Shown: positions 44,420 to 53,728 of the stretch, piece after piece
Layout of the letters: every line of letters begins with the position of its first letter
Numbering within the stretch: the stretch's first letter is position 1
Assembly: GCF_001606025.1 (NCBI RefSeq)
Contig: NZ_CP014945.1
Location: 2,046,001-2,110,000, forward strand
Length of the DNA: 64,000 nucleotides
DNA from: Psychrobacter alimentarius
GTDB taxonomy: Bacteria; Pseudomonadota; Gammaproteobacteria; Pseudomonadales; Moraxellaceae
Direction of reading: 5' to 3'
Program-made: the position numbers and the translations under genes
The notes under the pieces: model-generated
The model's database searches: none
The model's input: only the letters and a program-made list of their open reading frames with translations
What the model was told of the DNA's origin: nothing

Positions 44420-45136
44420 CTATGCACTTAATACTGCGTCTACAATCTCATTACACAGCAGACGACCATCTCTTTCTTTAGCGACCTGACGGCGATTATC
44501 CGTCAAAAAGTCCTGAATATGCGCCTGTTGTGATTCAATGGCATTTTCTACCAAATGCTCATCAAGATTGACCCATATCTCATCTACTGCACCCATTTTG
44601 TAGAAGTTTTCTACGCCCGGTGCAAAGATTGCCGAAGTTTTGGATAAAGACTGAAGCTTGTCTAGCGGTATCTTGGTGACTCTTGACATGGCATTGAGAT
44701 CCATGACTTTGACTTGGCTAGATTGAAGTGCAAAGATTTGGTTGGCCATCAGACCATAAGATAAAAAGCCGCCACTCACTGCTTCTCCCAAAATAATCGC
44801 TAAATTGGGATGCTCACTACGTCTAAGTAAATCGACACAAGCCGCTAGATGCGCAAACGTTCTATTTAGACACAGCAACTCATCGGCGCGAGAAGAATCC
44901 TGCCCTTGAGTATCAACAATAAAAACAATCGGTGTTTTTTTGCCTTGAGCAATGACGTCCAAGACTTCATTGGCAAGTCTGATGGCAATAGCCTGATTAA
45001 TGGCTGCCGAATCGACCGTACCGATAATCTCGACCTTACCTGCTTTGGTCTCGGCACTGCCGCGTATGACCCAATTATCAATTTGATACTCAAGCTCATT
45101 GGGAAATAATTCGGCTAAAATAGTTTGTGTTTGCAT
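44420..45136 (-). CDS. mdcE: malonate decarboxylase gamma subunit
   Basis: 238 residues. With MdcD it forms the carboxyltransferase that decarboxylates malonyl-S-ACP without biotin. The crotonase-like core shows VFIVDTQGQDSSRADELLC and LGEAVSGGFLSYGLMANQIF, with small residues forming the oxyanion hole. AAGGA precedes the ATG, 4 bases after mdcD. The 85-base gap to mdcG is the largest in the core operon but I see no terminator. Confidence 0.94.
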   Translation of the reverse strand: MQTQTILAELFPNELEYQIDNWVIRGSAETKAGKVEIIGTVDSAAINQAIAIRLANEVLDVIAQGKKTPIVFIVDTQGQDSSRADELLCLNRTFAHLAACVDLLRRSEHPNLAIILGEAVSGGFLSYGLMANQIFALQSSQVKVMDLNAMSRVTKIPLDKLQSLSKTSAIFAPGVENFYKMGAVDEIWVNLDEHLVENAIESQQAHIQDFLTDNRRQVAKERDGRLLCNEIVDAVLSA

Positions 45137-45140
45137 GATA

Positions 45141-46058
45141 TTATCCTTGTTTGATTGCTCTAACTTGCTTGGCGCTCAGCATAGAAATAGATTCAGGATC
45201 GTTTATGTTCATGGCTTCCCAAATAGCGATACTGTCTTTTTCGCCAAACCATTGATCATACTGTTGCTGCAAACCATCCTGCTGTTGCTGCAAATAGGCC
45301 AAATCTATATTAGCGACAGATAACTGAATGCCCTCTGCAACTGCTTGAGTAATCTCATTAATATCGTCTTCGACCAATACTTGCACATGGTCAAGCAAAT
45401 AACGAGTCTTACCACCTGTCACTCGCCATACTAGCGCGCGGTCTTTAGAGTCAAACTCTTCCACACCTTTTAGGGTTTCAATTACTTCTGGCCCTGACAA
45501 CGCCAAACGTCCTTCTTCGGTCATAATAATGTGCGTGCTCAAACAAGAGCAAATACCCATCCCACCAAATGCGCCATTCGTACCGCCAATGACGGTGACG
45601 ATAGGAATACCCGCATTACGCACCTTGAGCATTGCGCGCATGATCTCAGAAATGGTAATCAAGCCTGCATTGGCTTCATGCAAACGCACACCGCCTGAGT
45701 CGACAAAGAACACCACTGCTTTTGGCTTTTCTTCAAGTGCTTTGAGTAGCATACCCACGATTTTTGCGCCATGCATCTCACCTACTGCGCCGCCCATAAA
45801 TCGGCCTTCCTGCGCGATGATATAAACAGCATCGTCTTTGATTTTGGCTTTACCAATAATCACACCATCATCAAAACTGCCCGTAATGTCTAATGAGGCA
45901 AGGTTGGGACTGGTCGGCACGCTGCCGGGTTTGAGGATTTCTACAAAACTGTCTTTATCAACGATACTGGCAATGCGATTACGAGCGGTCTTTTCATAAA
46001 AACTTTTTTGAATGTGTGCATGCGCTTGGCGTGAGTCTTTATTGTTTGAATTATTCAT
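45141..46058 (-). CDS. mdcD: malonate decarboxylase beta subunit
   Basis: 305 residues, carboxyltransferase fold. VFFVDSGGVRLHEANAGLI, GGTNGAFGGMGICSCLS and ALSGPEVIETLKGVEEFDSK are typical of the family. It starts eight bases before the mdcC stop (ATGAATAA overlap), giving coupled translation with the carrier protein. Confidence 0.94.
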   Translation of the reverse strand: MNNSNNKDSRQAHAHIQKSFYEKTARNRIASIVDKDSFVEILKPGSVPTSPNLASLDITGSFDDGVIIGKAKIKDDAVYIIAQEGRFMGGAVGEMHGAKIVGMLLKALEEKPKAVVFFVDSGGVRLHEANAGLITISEIMRAMLKVRNAGIPIVTVIGGTNGAFGGMGICSCLSTHIIMTEEGRLALSGPEVIETLKGVEEFDSKDRALVWRVTGGKTRYLLDHVQVLVEDDINEITQAVAEGIQLSVANIDLAYLQQQQDGLQQQYDQWFGEKDSIAIWEAMNINDPESISMLSAKQVRAIKQG

Positions 46059-46368
46059 GTGCCTCCCCCTCTAAAATATTAATCGCTTGGCTCAGGCGCA
46101 GACTTACGACCGCAGGAGTTGCACCCATATCGTTGATTTCGAACTGTAAGCCGCCAACCGCATAACGATTGACAAATTCTTGAATAACGGCTTCCCAAAT
46201 ATGATCAAAACCCGACACTGAAGTGTTGATAATAAATTTACTTCGTTCGCTATCGTCTAACTCTGAGACCAATATCTCTAGGTTGCCTGAGCCTACCACA
46301 CCGCAAATAACGTCTTTTGTGGTCACATCAAAGGGTTCTGATTTAAATGTATAATTAATTAAGTTCAT
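46051..46368 (-). CDS. mdcC: malonate decarboxylase acyl carrier protein (delta subunit)
   Basis: 105 residues from the ATG at 46368 with AAGGA upstream; longer reading is unsupported. It carries the phosphoribosyl-dephospho-CoA arm, most likely on Ser27 in GVVGSGNLEIL. The C-terminal EINDMGATPAVVSLRLSQA is conserved. The 43-base spacer to mdcA is within operon norms. Confidence 0.93.
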   Translation of the reverse strand: MNLINYTFKSEPFDVTTKDVICGVVGSGNLEILVSELDDSERSKFIINTSVSGFDHIWEAVIQEFVNRYAVGGLQFEINDMGATPAVVSLRLSQAINILEGEAHE

Positions 46369-46411
46369 AGTTCTATCCTTAGCAGTTTTGTTCGCCTTTT
46401 CTAAAACCTGA

Positions 46412-48067
46412 TTACCAGTTTCTAAAACGACTTGGCGGCGCATAGGTGCCGTTAGACCATCTGACCAAATCCTTGACCGATTTTGCCGCCAACAAATCTC
46501 TATTTGCTTTTGAGATATCGATACCAAAATCTTCTGGACGCTGGATGATGCCACGCGCGCGCAATTCTTTTACCTTTTCATGATCGCGCTCCATACCGAT
46601 AGCGGTATAGCCTGCAACACCGCGAATCGCTTGCTCCCGTTCCTCTGGCGTGCGGCACAGCAATAAGTTGGCGATGCCTTCTTCAGTCACAATGTGGGTC
46701 ACATCATCGCCATAAATCATAATAGGCGGAAAGTCACTGCCCATTTTTTCTTGTAATTGCCACGCATCAAGCTCTTCGACAAAGACAGGATTCATATTTT
46801 CGCGGAAGGTTTCGACCAGCTGTACCACAAGCTTACGACCTTTAATCACGCGCCCATCAGTCGCTTCTTGTCCCGCTTTTAGATAGCCGTAACTCGAATG
46901 CCTGCGTCCGTGCGGGTCTGACCCCATGTTTGGCGCACCACCAAATCCAGCAATGCGATCGACCGTTGCAGTTGAGCTGTTGCCTTGCAAGTCAATTTGT
47001 AGGGTAGAACCAATGAATAAATCACAAGCGTACAAGCCTGCTGTTTGGCTAAAGGCTCGGTTAGAGCGCATACTGCCATCACTACCTGTGAAGAAAATAT
47101 CAGGACGCTTTTCAATATAATCATCCATGCCCACTTCTGAACCAAAGCTATGAATGCTCTCAACAAAACCACTTTCGATAGCCGGAATCATGGTTGGATG
47201 CGGATTGAGTGCCCAGTTCGTACATATCTTACCTTTTAGGTTTAACTCTTCGGCATAGGTGGGCAGCAACAGCTCAATGGCAGCGGTATTAAAACCAATA
47301 CCATGATTGAGACGCTTAATCTGATACGGTGCATAAATGCCTTTAATCACCATCATAGCCATTAAGATCTGTACATCAGTAATCTGAGCAGGATCACGCG
47401 TAAACAGTGGCTCAATATAGTTGGGTCTAGGCGCTACAATGACAAAATCTACCCAATCTGCAGGAATATCAACGCGTGGCACGTCATCTACCAACTCATT
47501 GACCTGTGCAATCACGATTCCACTTTTAAAGGCGGTGGCTTCTACGATCGCAGGTGTGTCTTCGGTGTTTGAGCCAGTATACAGATTGCCGTCGGCATCT
47601 GCTGAATGGGCTGTGATTAGGCAGACGTTTGGCGTTAAATCAATAAAATATCTGCCGTATAATTCAAGATACGTATGAATTGAGCCAATGTGAATCTGTT
47701 GTTTTTGAACCAATTTTGCCAATCGTAAGGCTTGTGGACCTGCAAAAGAAAAATCGACTTTGCTAGCAATCCCTTTTTCAAATATGTCGATGTGACTGGG
47801 CAATGCCAATACCGACTGCAAAATATGCAAGTTGTTCAGGACATCAGGATTACATTGAGAGAGACATTCGGACAAAAAGTCAGCTTGTTTTTGATTGTTA
47901 CCTTCTATACAGACTTTGTCTTCACGAGCAATGACGGTTTCGAGCAGCTCAACCACTCTATCATTTGGGACTAGTTTTTTTAGTCCCTTGTCAGCCGCGA
48001 CATTGATCTTTGCCAGCCGTTTGGTTTTTTGTGTGTCCCATGTGGTTTCGTTTATGGTTGTGTTCAT
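46412..48067 (-). CDS. mdcA: malonate decarboxylase alpha subunit (acetyl-S-ACP:malonate ACP transferase)
   Basis: 551 residues, the normal size. It swaps the acetyl on MdcC for malonyl. Two CoA-transferase type folds are seen, with LITAHSADADGNLYTGSNTE and DLQGNSSTATVDRIAGFGGA, and the C-terminal ARGIIQRPEDFGIDISKANR. AGGG precedes the ATG. The order A-C-D-E-G-B-H follows. Confidence 0.95.
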   Translation of the reverse strand: MNTTINETTWDTQKTKRLAKINVAADKGLKKLVPNDRVVELLETVIAREDKVCIEGNNQKQADFLSECLSQCNPDVLNNLHILQSVLALPSHIDIFEKGIASKVDFSFAGPQALRLAKLVQKQQIHIGSIHTYLELYGRYFIDLTPNVCLITAHSADADGNLYTGSNTEDTPAIVEATAFKSGIVIAQVNELVDDVPRVDIPADWVDFVIVAPRPNYIEPLFTRDPAQITDVQILMAMMVIKGIYAPYQIKRLNHGIGFNTAAIELLLPTYAEELNLKGKICTNWALNPHPTMIPAIESGFVESIHSFGSEVGMDDYIEKRPDIFFTGSDGSMRSNRAFSQTAGLYACDLFIGSTLQIDLQGNSSTATVDRIAGFGGAPNMGSDPHGRRHSSYGYLKAGQEATDGRVIKGRKLVVQLVETFRENMNPVFVEELDAWQLQEKMGSDFPPIMIYGDDVTHIVTEEGIANLLLCRTPEEREQAIRGVAGYTAIGMERDHEKVKELRARGIIQRPEDFGIDISKANRDLLAAKSVKDLVRWSNGTYAPPSRFRNW

Positions 48068-48144
48068 AAGATTCCCTTTTTCTATTTATCAAAAACTGGT
48101 TATCAAAAGTCGGGCTATTAAAAATTTGGTTGTCAAAAGGCTAT

Positions 48145-48906
48145 TTATCCAAAAAAGGCATTTAGCGTTAAAAAGAATATAGACGGTCCTAATAAAGCCC
48201 CTAGTCCTGTATAAAAAGTAGCGACCAAAGCACCATATGGTACCAATCGTACATCTGTACCCGCCAATCCGGCTGCCACGCCACTAGTCGTTCCTACTAA
48301 ACCACCAAAAATCATGGCTGAGCGAGGGCTTTTGAGATACATAAATCGAGCAAGCAGCGGTGTTGCAATCATAAAAAATACGGCCTTGATCAAACCAATG
48401 GCAATAGATAAAGCGATCACATCAGAGCTTGCTCCAATTGCTGTCCCTGTAATAGGTCCTACAATATAAGTCATCGCGCCTGCACCAATGGTGGTCATAG
48501 AGACAGCATCTTTATACCCCAACGACCATGCGACACCAGCCCCTACCACAAATGGTATGACGCAACCTAATATCAAGGCAACAATACCAATTTTCCCAGC
48601 ATTTTTTATCTCTTTTACATCGACTTCAAAAGCCGTTGATGAGATAGCAAGATCACGAAGCATCGACCCCCCTAACAGAGCAAAACCAGAAAAAATTGCT
48701 ATATCAGAGATGCCCTTTTCGCCACCAGTATATAAACCAGCAAAGTAGGCGGCAACTAGCCCAAGCGTAATGGCGATAGCAGAGGCTTGCAATTTATTGT
48801 TAGTAAGGTACTTTGATAGTAATTGGGAGAAAAGCATCACAAGACCTGTGATTGCAAGCGCCGTGACAAAGGCATTTTTGGTGAGCGTCTCTATAATTAA
48901 GTCCAT
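48145..48906 (-). CDS. madM: malonate transporter subunit MadM
   Basis: 253 residues, about seven to eight hydrophobic helices. With MadL it forms a Na+- (or H+-) coupled malonate importer. MadM marks: LGLVAAYFAGLYTGGEKGIS and GAGAMTYIVGPITGTAIGAS, plus LVGTTSGVAAGLAGTDVRLV. Encoded between madL and mdcA on the same strand. Confidence 0.92.
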   Translation of the reverse strand: MDLIIETLTKNAFVTALAITGLVMLFSQLLSKYLTNNKLQASAIAITLGLVAAYFAGLYTGGEKGISDIAIFSGFALLGGSMLRDLAISSTAFEVDVKEIKNAGKIGIVALILGCVIPFVVGAGVAWSLGYKDAVSMTTIGAGAMTYIVGPITGTAIGASSDVIALSIAIGLIKAVFFMIATPLLARFMYLKSPRSAMIFGGLVGTTSGVAAGLAGTDVRLVPYGALVATFYTGLGALLGPSIFFLTLNAFFG

Positions 48907-48980
48907 TTAATTACTCCATTGCGCTATTAAATTAGTGGTTTTAGTTCTCTTATGACATGATAATAATACTGATGAAACAC

Positions 48981-49385
48981 TCATAATTGTTCACGAGGTT
49001 CGTCAGTTTCATCCCAAGTAAAGGTATCGTAATCATTTCCGATGTTATTGAGTAAGCGCACGACAAAGATAGTTGCAATAAGCGCAATAACAGAGACAAC
49101 TGCCGCTACCATACCGCCAGACAATGCAGCGACCACGTTTTGGCCAGCCGCCATAGCAACAACGATAGGGATATACATGCCCGCCCAATATAGAACACCG
49201 AATTGAGTCGCCTTAGGAAGGTAGCCTCTTTTGGCAAGCATCTCTTTACCAACAATGAGTAGAATCATTGCGATAGCAACACCACCAATATTGGCATCAA
49301 CGCCTAATAATTTTCCTAATAGTCCACCAAGAAAAACGCCGAGAAGATAACTAACTGCTAATAAAGCAGTGCCATATATGATCAT
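48981..49385 (-). CDS. madL: malonate transporter subunit MadL
   Basis: 134 residues from the second ATG (49385). AAGG touches the first ATG at 49394 and would be about 8-9 bases from the second, and MadL proteins usually begin MIIYG. About four helices, with VFLGGLLGKLLGVDANIGGV and YWAGMYIPIVVAMAAGQNVV matching MadL. First gene of the malonate operon; the promoter lies in the 49395-49620 gap shared with the divergent regulator. Confidence 0.92.
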   Translation of the reverse strand: MIIYGTALLAVSYLLGVFLGGLLGKLLGVDANIGGVAIAMILLIVGKEMLAKRGYLPKATQFGVLYWAGMYIPIVVAMAAGQNVVAALSGGMVAAVVSVIALIATIFVVRLLNNIGNDYDTFTWDETDEPREQL

Positions 49386-49415
49386 AATAATCATCCTTGA
49401 TTATAGTTACAGAGT

Positions 49416-49443
49416 CTCTATCAACAGTCCGTTTGAGATAGAG
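49416..49443. promoter_or_regulatory. hairpin or operator in the madL leader
   Basis: CTCTATC (49416-49422) and GATAGAG (49437-49443) form an inverted repeat with inner CAAC/GTTTG pairing. It lies 30-60 bases before the madL start. It could be a second operator or an mRNA stem; no T run follows, so not a plain terminator. Confidence 0.35.
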
Positions 49444-49618
49444 GTCGCATTAGATAAGAGCGAGTGGCAAGCAGAGGTAAAAACGGTCTTTTATTCCTGT
49501 AACGTCACAAATCTTGGTAAAACTTGTCCGTTCAAAAGACTGCTTATTTCCGCTGACTTGCTATAATCTAAAACAATTTATGGGAAAGCGCAACGAAATT
49601 GTATTTATTATCTATATA

Positions 49619-49632
49619 TTTTGTATACAAAA
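49619..49632. promoter_or_regulatory. palindromic operator for the GntR regulator
   Basis: TTTTGTATACAAAA is a perfect 14-base palindrome ending 9 bases before the start codon of the GntR gene. It contains TTGTATACAA, the centre of the site I recall for the Acinetobacter MdcY repressor. Its position overlapping the leader suits autorepression; a TATAAT at 49562 could serve as a -10 upstream. Confidence 0.65.
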
Positions 49633-49641
49633 AGGGTTTTT

Positions 49642-50322
49642 ATGAGTTTAATCGATGAGCTGCCTCTATTTTTGCAAGTTAGCAAAAAGATAGAAGATGA
49701 TATTATTTATGGACATTTTCCGCCTGGCACAAAACTGAATGAAGCGGAATTGTGTGAAAGATATGGGGTGTCGAGAACCCCGATTCGCGAGGCGTTAAAG
49801 CTATTGTCTTCTGAAGGACTGGTAGAAATCCGTCCGCGCAGAGGGGCAATTGTCCCTACTTTAGATGTAGTGACACTTTGTGAGATGTTTGAGGTCATGG
49901 CGCAGCTTGAGGGCATGTGCGGCAGATTGGCCGCGAGAAGAATCAGTGAATCAGAAAAAGCAGAGCTTCTGGCTTTGCACAATCTTTGCGAAGAGTACTT
50001 GTTAGAAGACAATCCAGAAGATTACTACGAAGCCAATCGTAAGTTTCATTTTTTTCTCTATCAGCTCAGTCATAACGGATTTTTGATAGAGCAAGCGATT
50101 AATTTGCACAATCGACTCCACCCCTATAGACGGCTGCAACTGCGAGTGAGCAATCGGATGCGACACTCTTTTAAAGAGCATCAAGGTATCCTAGATGCCA
50201 TCATCAATCATGATGAAGAGTTGGCTGAAACCATATTAAAAGCCCACGTCTCAGTGCAAGGGCATAAATTCACAGATTTGATTGCCACCATGAATCTCAA
50301 TGAGAGTGGGCAAAACCAATAA
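49642..50322 (+). CDS. mdcY: GntR/FadR-family regulator of the malonate operon
   Basis: 226 residues from the ATG at 49642 with AAAAAGGG upstream. The winged helix is LNEAELCERYGVSRTPIREA with VEIRPRRGAIV as wing. The C-terminal FCD domain shows the metal-binding pattern: the acidic-plus-His set in ANRKFHFFLYQLSHN, later NRLHPYRRLQL, and KEHQGILDAI and KAHVSVQG. It lies divergent to madL with the palindrome between, so it probably represses both in the absence of malonate or malonyl-CoA. The symbol is by position and family. Confidence 0.85.
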   Translation: MSLIDELPLFLQVSKKIEDDIIYGHFPPGTKLNEAELCERYGVSRTPIREALKLLSSEGLVEIRPRRGAIVPTLDVVTLCEMFEVMAQLEGMCGRLAARRISESEKAELLALHNLCEEYLLEDNPEDYYEANRKFHFFLYQLSHNGFLIEQAINLHNRLHPYRRLQLRVSNRMRHSFKEHQGILDAIINHDEELAETILKAHVSVQGHKFTDLIATMNLNESGQNQ

Positions 50323-50375
50323 TAAGCACAAAGCTAATAACAAAAGCAAAACTGATGACAAACCTAGGCGCTAAG

Positions 50376-50400
50376 TTCAATAGTCATTGACACTATTGAA
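50376..50400. terminator. bidirectional hairpin terminator
   Basis: TTCAATAGT (50376-50384) pairs perfectly with ACTATTGAA (50392-50400), with further A-T/G-U pairs outside and T residues after on plus. It overlaps the stop codon of the CaiB-type gene and separates it from the convergent mdcY. Confidence 0.5.
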
Positions 50401-51490
50401 TTTGTTGCCATCCCAAGGTCGCTTCATACTCATCTTGATGGGAAAATAATGGATGTTTTTTGGCTTCGCTTAAGTTGAGGACAGGAGTGACGCACACATC
50501 AGTATTTGCAAACACGTGTTGCCAATAGGTAAACGTTTGGCTGGCAAATGTTTCTGCCATTATATTGATGGCTGACTGGCTCTTGTCAGTATTTGGCATA
50601 ACACCAAGTTGCCAGTGGCTGTTTTTGAGCTCGGTTAATTCCAGCACCTCGCACAGCCCTTGCCAAAACTTTAGCTCCAGCGACCCCACAGCCATGTAGC
50701 GATGATCGGCCGTTTGATATAAACGATAGCAAGGTAATGCACCGCCTACAAAATCGTGTTGCGGCATGGGCCACTTACCTGAAATGCTTTGGATAAATGC
50801 ACCAGTAGCTTTTGTCATGACCAAATGCTGGTATAAGCTGTGAGTCATACTGATGGCAATATGACGACCTTTGTTTGTCCGTTGCGCAGAAAATACAGCA
50901 GCAAGTATGGCAATAACAGCGGTATCGCTGCCACCCGCCAAGTCAGCGAACTGAACATTCGGCATCGCCTGCGCGCCTTGCGCCGTCTTTAACTGGTCAA
51001 GGACACCGCTCATGGCCATAAAGTTAATATCATGACCGGCATTATGTGCCCAGTCATGATTGATACTGCCTTTAGTAGTTGCTGTCCCATTTGTGACGCC
51101 GTACCCTGTAATCGATACGATCACCAATTTAGGATTAATCGAGTGAAGCGTTGAAGCATCGAGTCCCATACCTTTTAGCACCTCAGGTCGAAAACTATCC
51201 AACATGACATCTGCTTGTTTTAGGTGTGCTTTGATCGAATCAATGTCTTTAGCATCACGAAAGTCATATTGTTTAATGGTTTTACCATGATTTAAAGCCT
51301 CAAACATTTTGCCAAAAGCCCTAGCAGGGTCACCACTTTTGGGTTCAATCTTGATAATATCTGCACCCAAATCCGCCAATAGACGCGTGGCAAACGGTCC
51401 GGGCAAATTGCGCGTCAGATCCACCACTCGCAATCCTTGTAGGCAATCAGTCATCGCATCTACGATAGTCTCATTGATCAAATCAGTCAT
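50393..51490 (-). CDS. CaiB/BaiF CoA-transferase family protein (alpha-methylacyl-CoA racemase-like)
   Basis: 365 residues from the ATG at 51490, which overlaps the upstream gene's stop by eight bases and is 8 bases after AGGTG. The start LQGLRVVDLTRNLPGPFATR with LLADLGADIIKIEPKSGDPAR, followed by DVMLDSFRPEVLKGMG, is the class III CoA-transferase/AMACR pattern. The racemase pair of His and Asp is suggested by NHDWAHNAGHDINFMAMSG, which favours racemisation of 2-methylacyl-CoA over CoA transfer. In this operon it would help methyl-branched acids enter beta-oxidation. Confidence 0.85.
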   Translation of the reverse strand: MTDLINETIVDAMTDCLQGLRVVDLTRNLPGPFATRLLADLGADIIKIEPKSGDPARAFGKMFEALNHGKTIKQYDFRDAKDIDSIKAHLKQADVMLDSFRPEVLKGMGLDASTLHSINPKLVIVSITGYGVTNGTATTKGSINHDWAHNAGHDINFMAMSGVLDQLKTAQGAQAMPNVQFADLAGGSDTAVIAILAAVFSAQRTNKGRHIAISMTHSLYQHLVMTKATGAFIQSISGKWPMPQHDFVGGALPCYRLYQTADHRYMAVGSLELKFWQGLCEVLELTELKNSHWQLGVMPNTDKSQSAINIMAETFASQTFTYWQHVFANTDVCVTPVLNLSEAKKHPLFSHQDEYEATLGWQQIQ

Positions 51491-53672
51491 CAGAGAACAC
51501 CTCACCTTTGTCGCTCATTTCTAACAAAATTTGCGCAGGCTCAAAACGCTCACCGTATATAGTGGCAAGCTCACGACTGCGGGCAATAAATGTGTCCAAA
51601 CCCATGGCATTAATAAACTGGAGCGTACCACCGTGCTGAGGTGCAAACCCCCAACCAAAGATAGAACCTACATTGGTATCAGCGACAGAGCGAACGACGT
51701 TTTCTTCATAACATTTGGCGGACTCATTGGCTTGAATGAACAGCAAACGATCAATCAAATCTTGCTGAGATGGCTGCTCAGACTGGGGTGGATACAGGGT
51801 TATCAGTTCGGGCCATAATTGTTTGTCACCATTGTCCAAGTACTCATAGAAGCCCTTGCCGTTTTTCTTACCTTCTCTCTTATAGGTTTGTACCAGTGTT
51901 TTGAGTATGCCATACGACGGACGTACCGTGCTCGGTTTGCCTTCTGCCTCCATGTCTCGTTGCTGCTGCTCACTGACGTGTAACGCAAGACTCAATGACA
52001 CCTCATCTTGTAATGCTAAGGGCGGCATGGGCATCCCTGTTTTCATACCAGCAACCTCAATACTGCGTGGATGTACGCCCTCACTCAACATGGCGATACC
52101 CTCAGTGACATAGGTACCAAAGACGCGCGAGGTGTAGAACCCACGACGGTCATTGACTACAATGGGCGTTTTGCCGATTTGACCCACATAATCAAATGCT
52201 TTTGCCAAAGTCACATCGTCAGTTTGTTCACCCATGATGACTTCAACGAGCGGCATCTTGTCAACTGGCGAAAAAAAATGCAGACCGATAAACTGGTTTG
52301 GTCGCGTACTGGCTTTTGCCAATCCCGTAATAGGCAATGTGGAGGTATTAGACGCATAGACGGCCGTGTTTGAAATCACAGCTTCACTTTGCTGGGTGCA
52401 TTTGGCTTTGATATCACGATTTTCAAATACTGCTTCGATAATAAGATCACAATCTGCCAAATCATCGTAAGAAACGGTTGGTTTGATACGTTTTAAGAGT
52501 GCTTGTTTTTTCTCTTCGGTAGCGCGCTGTCGGCTAATGGCTTTATCTAAAACATTAGAAGAATATGCTTTGCCTTTTTCAGCAGCTGTTATCTCAGTAT
52601 CTAACAGGACAACATCGATGCCAGCCTTAGCAGTGACATAAGCAATACCTGCGCCCATCATGCCTGCTCCCAAAATACCCACCTTTTTGGTTTTTGCACG
52701 TGCGATACCCTGAGGACGAGACTGACCTTTTTTGATGCTATTGAGCTGGGTCCAGAGTGTATTGATCATGTTTTTCGATTCAGTAGACAGCACACAAGCG
52801 GCAAAATAACGCGACTCAATTTCAAGTCCTGTGTCGATATCGACTAGGCAGCCTTCAAACACACAAGACATAATATGAATAACCGCGGGATAGTTGCCAT
52901 GGGATTTTTGATTGGCCATGGCAGGCGCCACCGAAAAGATTGGTACTACGCTTGGATGCTTGCTATCGCCACCAGGTATTTTGAAGCCTTTTTTATCCCA
53001 TGGTTGCTGTGCATTAGGGTTGGCATTAATCCATGTTTTAGCTTGCCTCATCATATCTACATAATCAGTCGCTGTGGCATCAATCAAACCCAAATCTTTT
53101 GCCGCCGTTGGACGCAGCGCTTTACCTTGAGTCATTAGCTCAAGTGCCGATTGAATACCTATTAGACGTGGTAAACGCTGAGTACCACCGCCACCAGGTA
53201 GTAAGCCCAATTTGACCTCAGGCAAGCCCAACTTGGTATTGGGTGAGTCGATTGCAATCCGATAATGGCACGCCAATGCCAACTCTAGACCCCCACCTAA
53301 TGCGGTTCCTGTCATGGCGGCAACCACAGGTTTGCTTGATGTTTCAAGCTTGCGCAGGCTGCCCTTAAGCGCTTCGACCAGCGCAAATGCTTGCTCGGCC
53401 GTTTCGATATGAGCCAGTTGGTCAATGTCCGCACCAACCACAAAGGTGTCTTTAGCAGAGGTAAGAATAAGTCCCTTTACAGCGTCATCATAGATAATGC
53501 TATCTGTCATCATGGCAAAAGACTCTGTAAAGCCATTGCCGATAACATTCATTTTTCGCGTGGTTTGGTCAATCGTGACGGTAACGATACCATCATTATC
53601 ACGCTGGGCAGAGAAGTTTTCTAATTTGTTAATTACTGTTACGCTATCTGTTGTCTGATTATTTGTCATCAT
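51483..53672 (-). CDS. bifunctional enoyl-CoA hydratase/3-hydroxyacyl-CoA dehydrogenase (FadJ/FadB-like)
   Basis: 729 residues. Residues 20-230 are a crotonase domain with LTSAKDTFVVGADIDQLA and ALGGGLELALACHYRIA, including the oxyanion-hole glycines and LGLLPGGGGTQRLPRLIG with the hydratase glutamate region. From about 330 the NAD domain begins (VGILGAGMMGAGIAYVTAKA), with the dehydrogenase His in GLHFFSPVDKMPLVEV. It hydrates enoyl-CoA and oxidises the 3-hydroxyacyl-CoA. The linker around 230-320 is longer than in E. coli FadJ. Between thiolase and AMACR-like genes. Confidence 0.92.
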   Translation of the reverse strand: MMTNNQTTDSVTVINKLENFSAQRDNDGIVTVTIDQTTRKMNVIGNGFTESFAMMTDSIIYDDAVKGLILTSAKDTFVVGADIDQLAHIETAEQAFALVEALKGSLRKLETSSKPVVAAMTGTALGGGLELALACHYRIAIDSPNTKLGLPEVKLGLLPGGGGTQRLPRLIGIQSALELMTQGKALRPTAAKDLGLIDATATDYVDMMRQAKTWINANPNAQQPWDKKGFKIPGGDSKHPSVVPIFSVAPAMANQKSHGNYPAVIHIMSCVFEGCLVDIDTGLEIESRYFAACVLSTESKNMINTLWTQLNSIKKGQSRPQGIARAKTKKVGILGAGMMGAGIAYVTAKAGIDVVLLDTEITAAEKGKAYSSNVLDKAISRQRATEEKKQALLKRIKPTVSYDDLADCDLIIEAVFENRDIKAKCTQQSEAVISNTAVYASNTSTLPITGLAKASTRPNQFIGLHFFSPVDKMPLVEVIMGEQTDDVTLAKAFDYVGQIGKTPIVVNDRRGFYTSRVFGTYVTEGIAMLSEGVHPRSIEVAGMKTGMPMPPLALQDEVSLSLALHVSEQQQRDMEAEGKPSTVRPSYGILKTLVQTYKREGKKNGKGFYEYLDNGDKQLWPELITLYPPQSEQPSQQDLIDRLLFIQANESAKCYEENVVRSVADTNVGSIFGWGFAPQHGGTLQFINAMGLDTFIARSRELATIYGERFEPAQILLEMSDKGEVFSDD

Positions 53673-53728
53673 TTTTATCCCTTAAATGATTCTTTGTATA
53701 GTGCGTTTTAGTCTATTTGAGAAAGAAG

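Noticed and set aside
49416..49443. Riboswitch in the madL leader
   Set aside because: Only a short stem with no terminator or known aptamer pattern.
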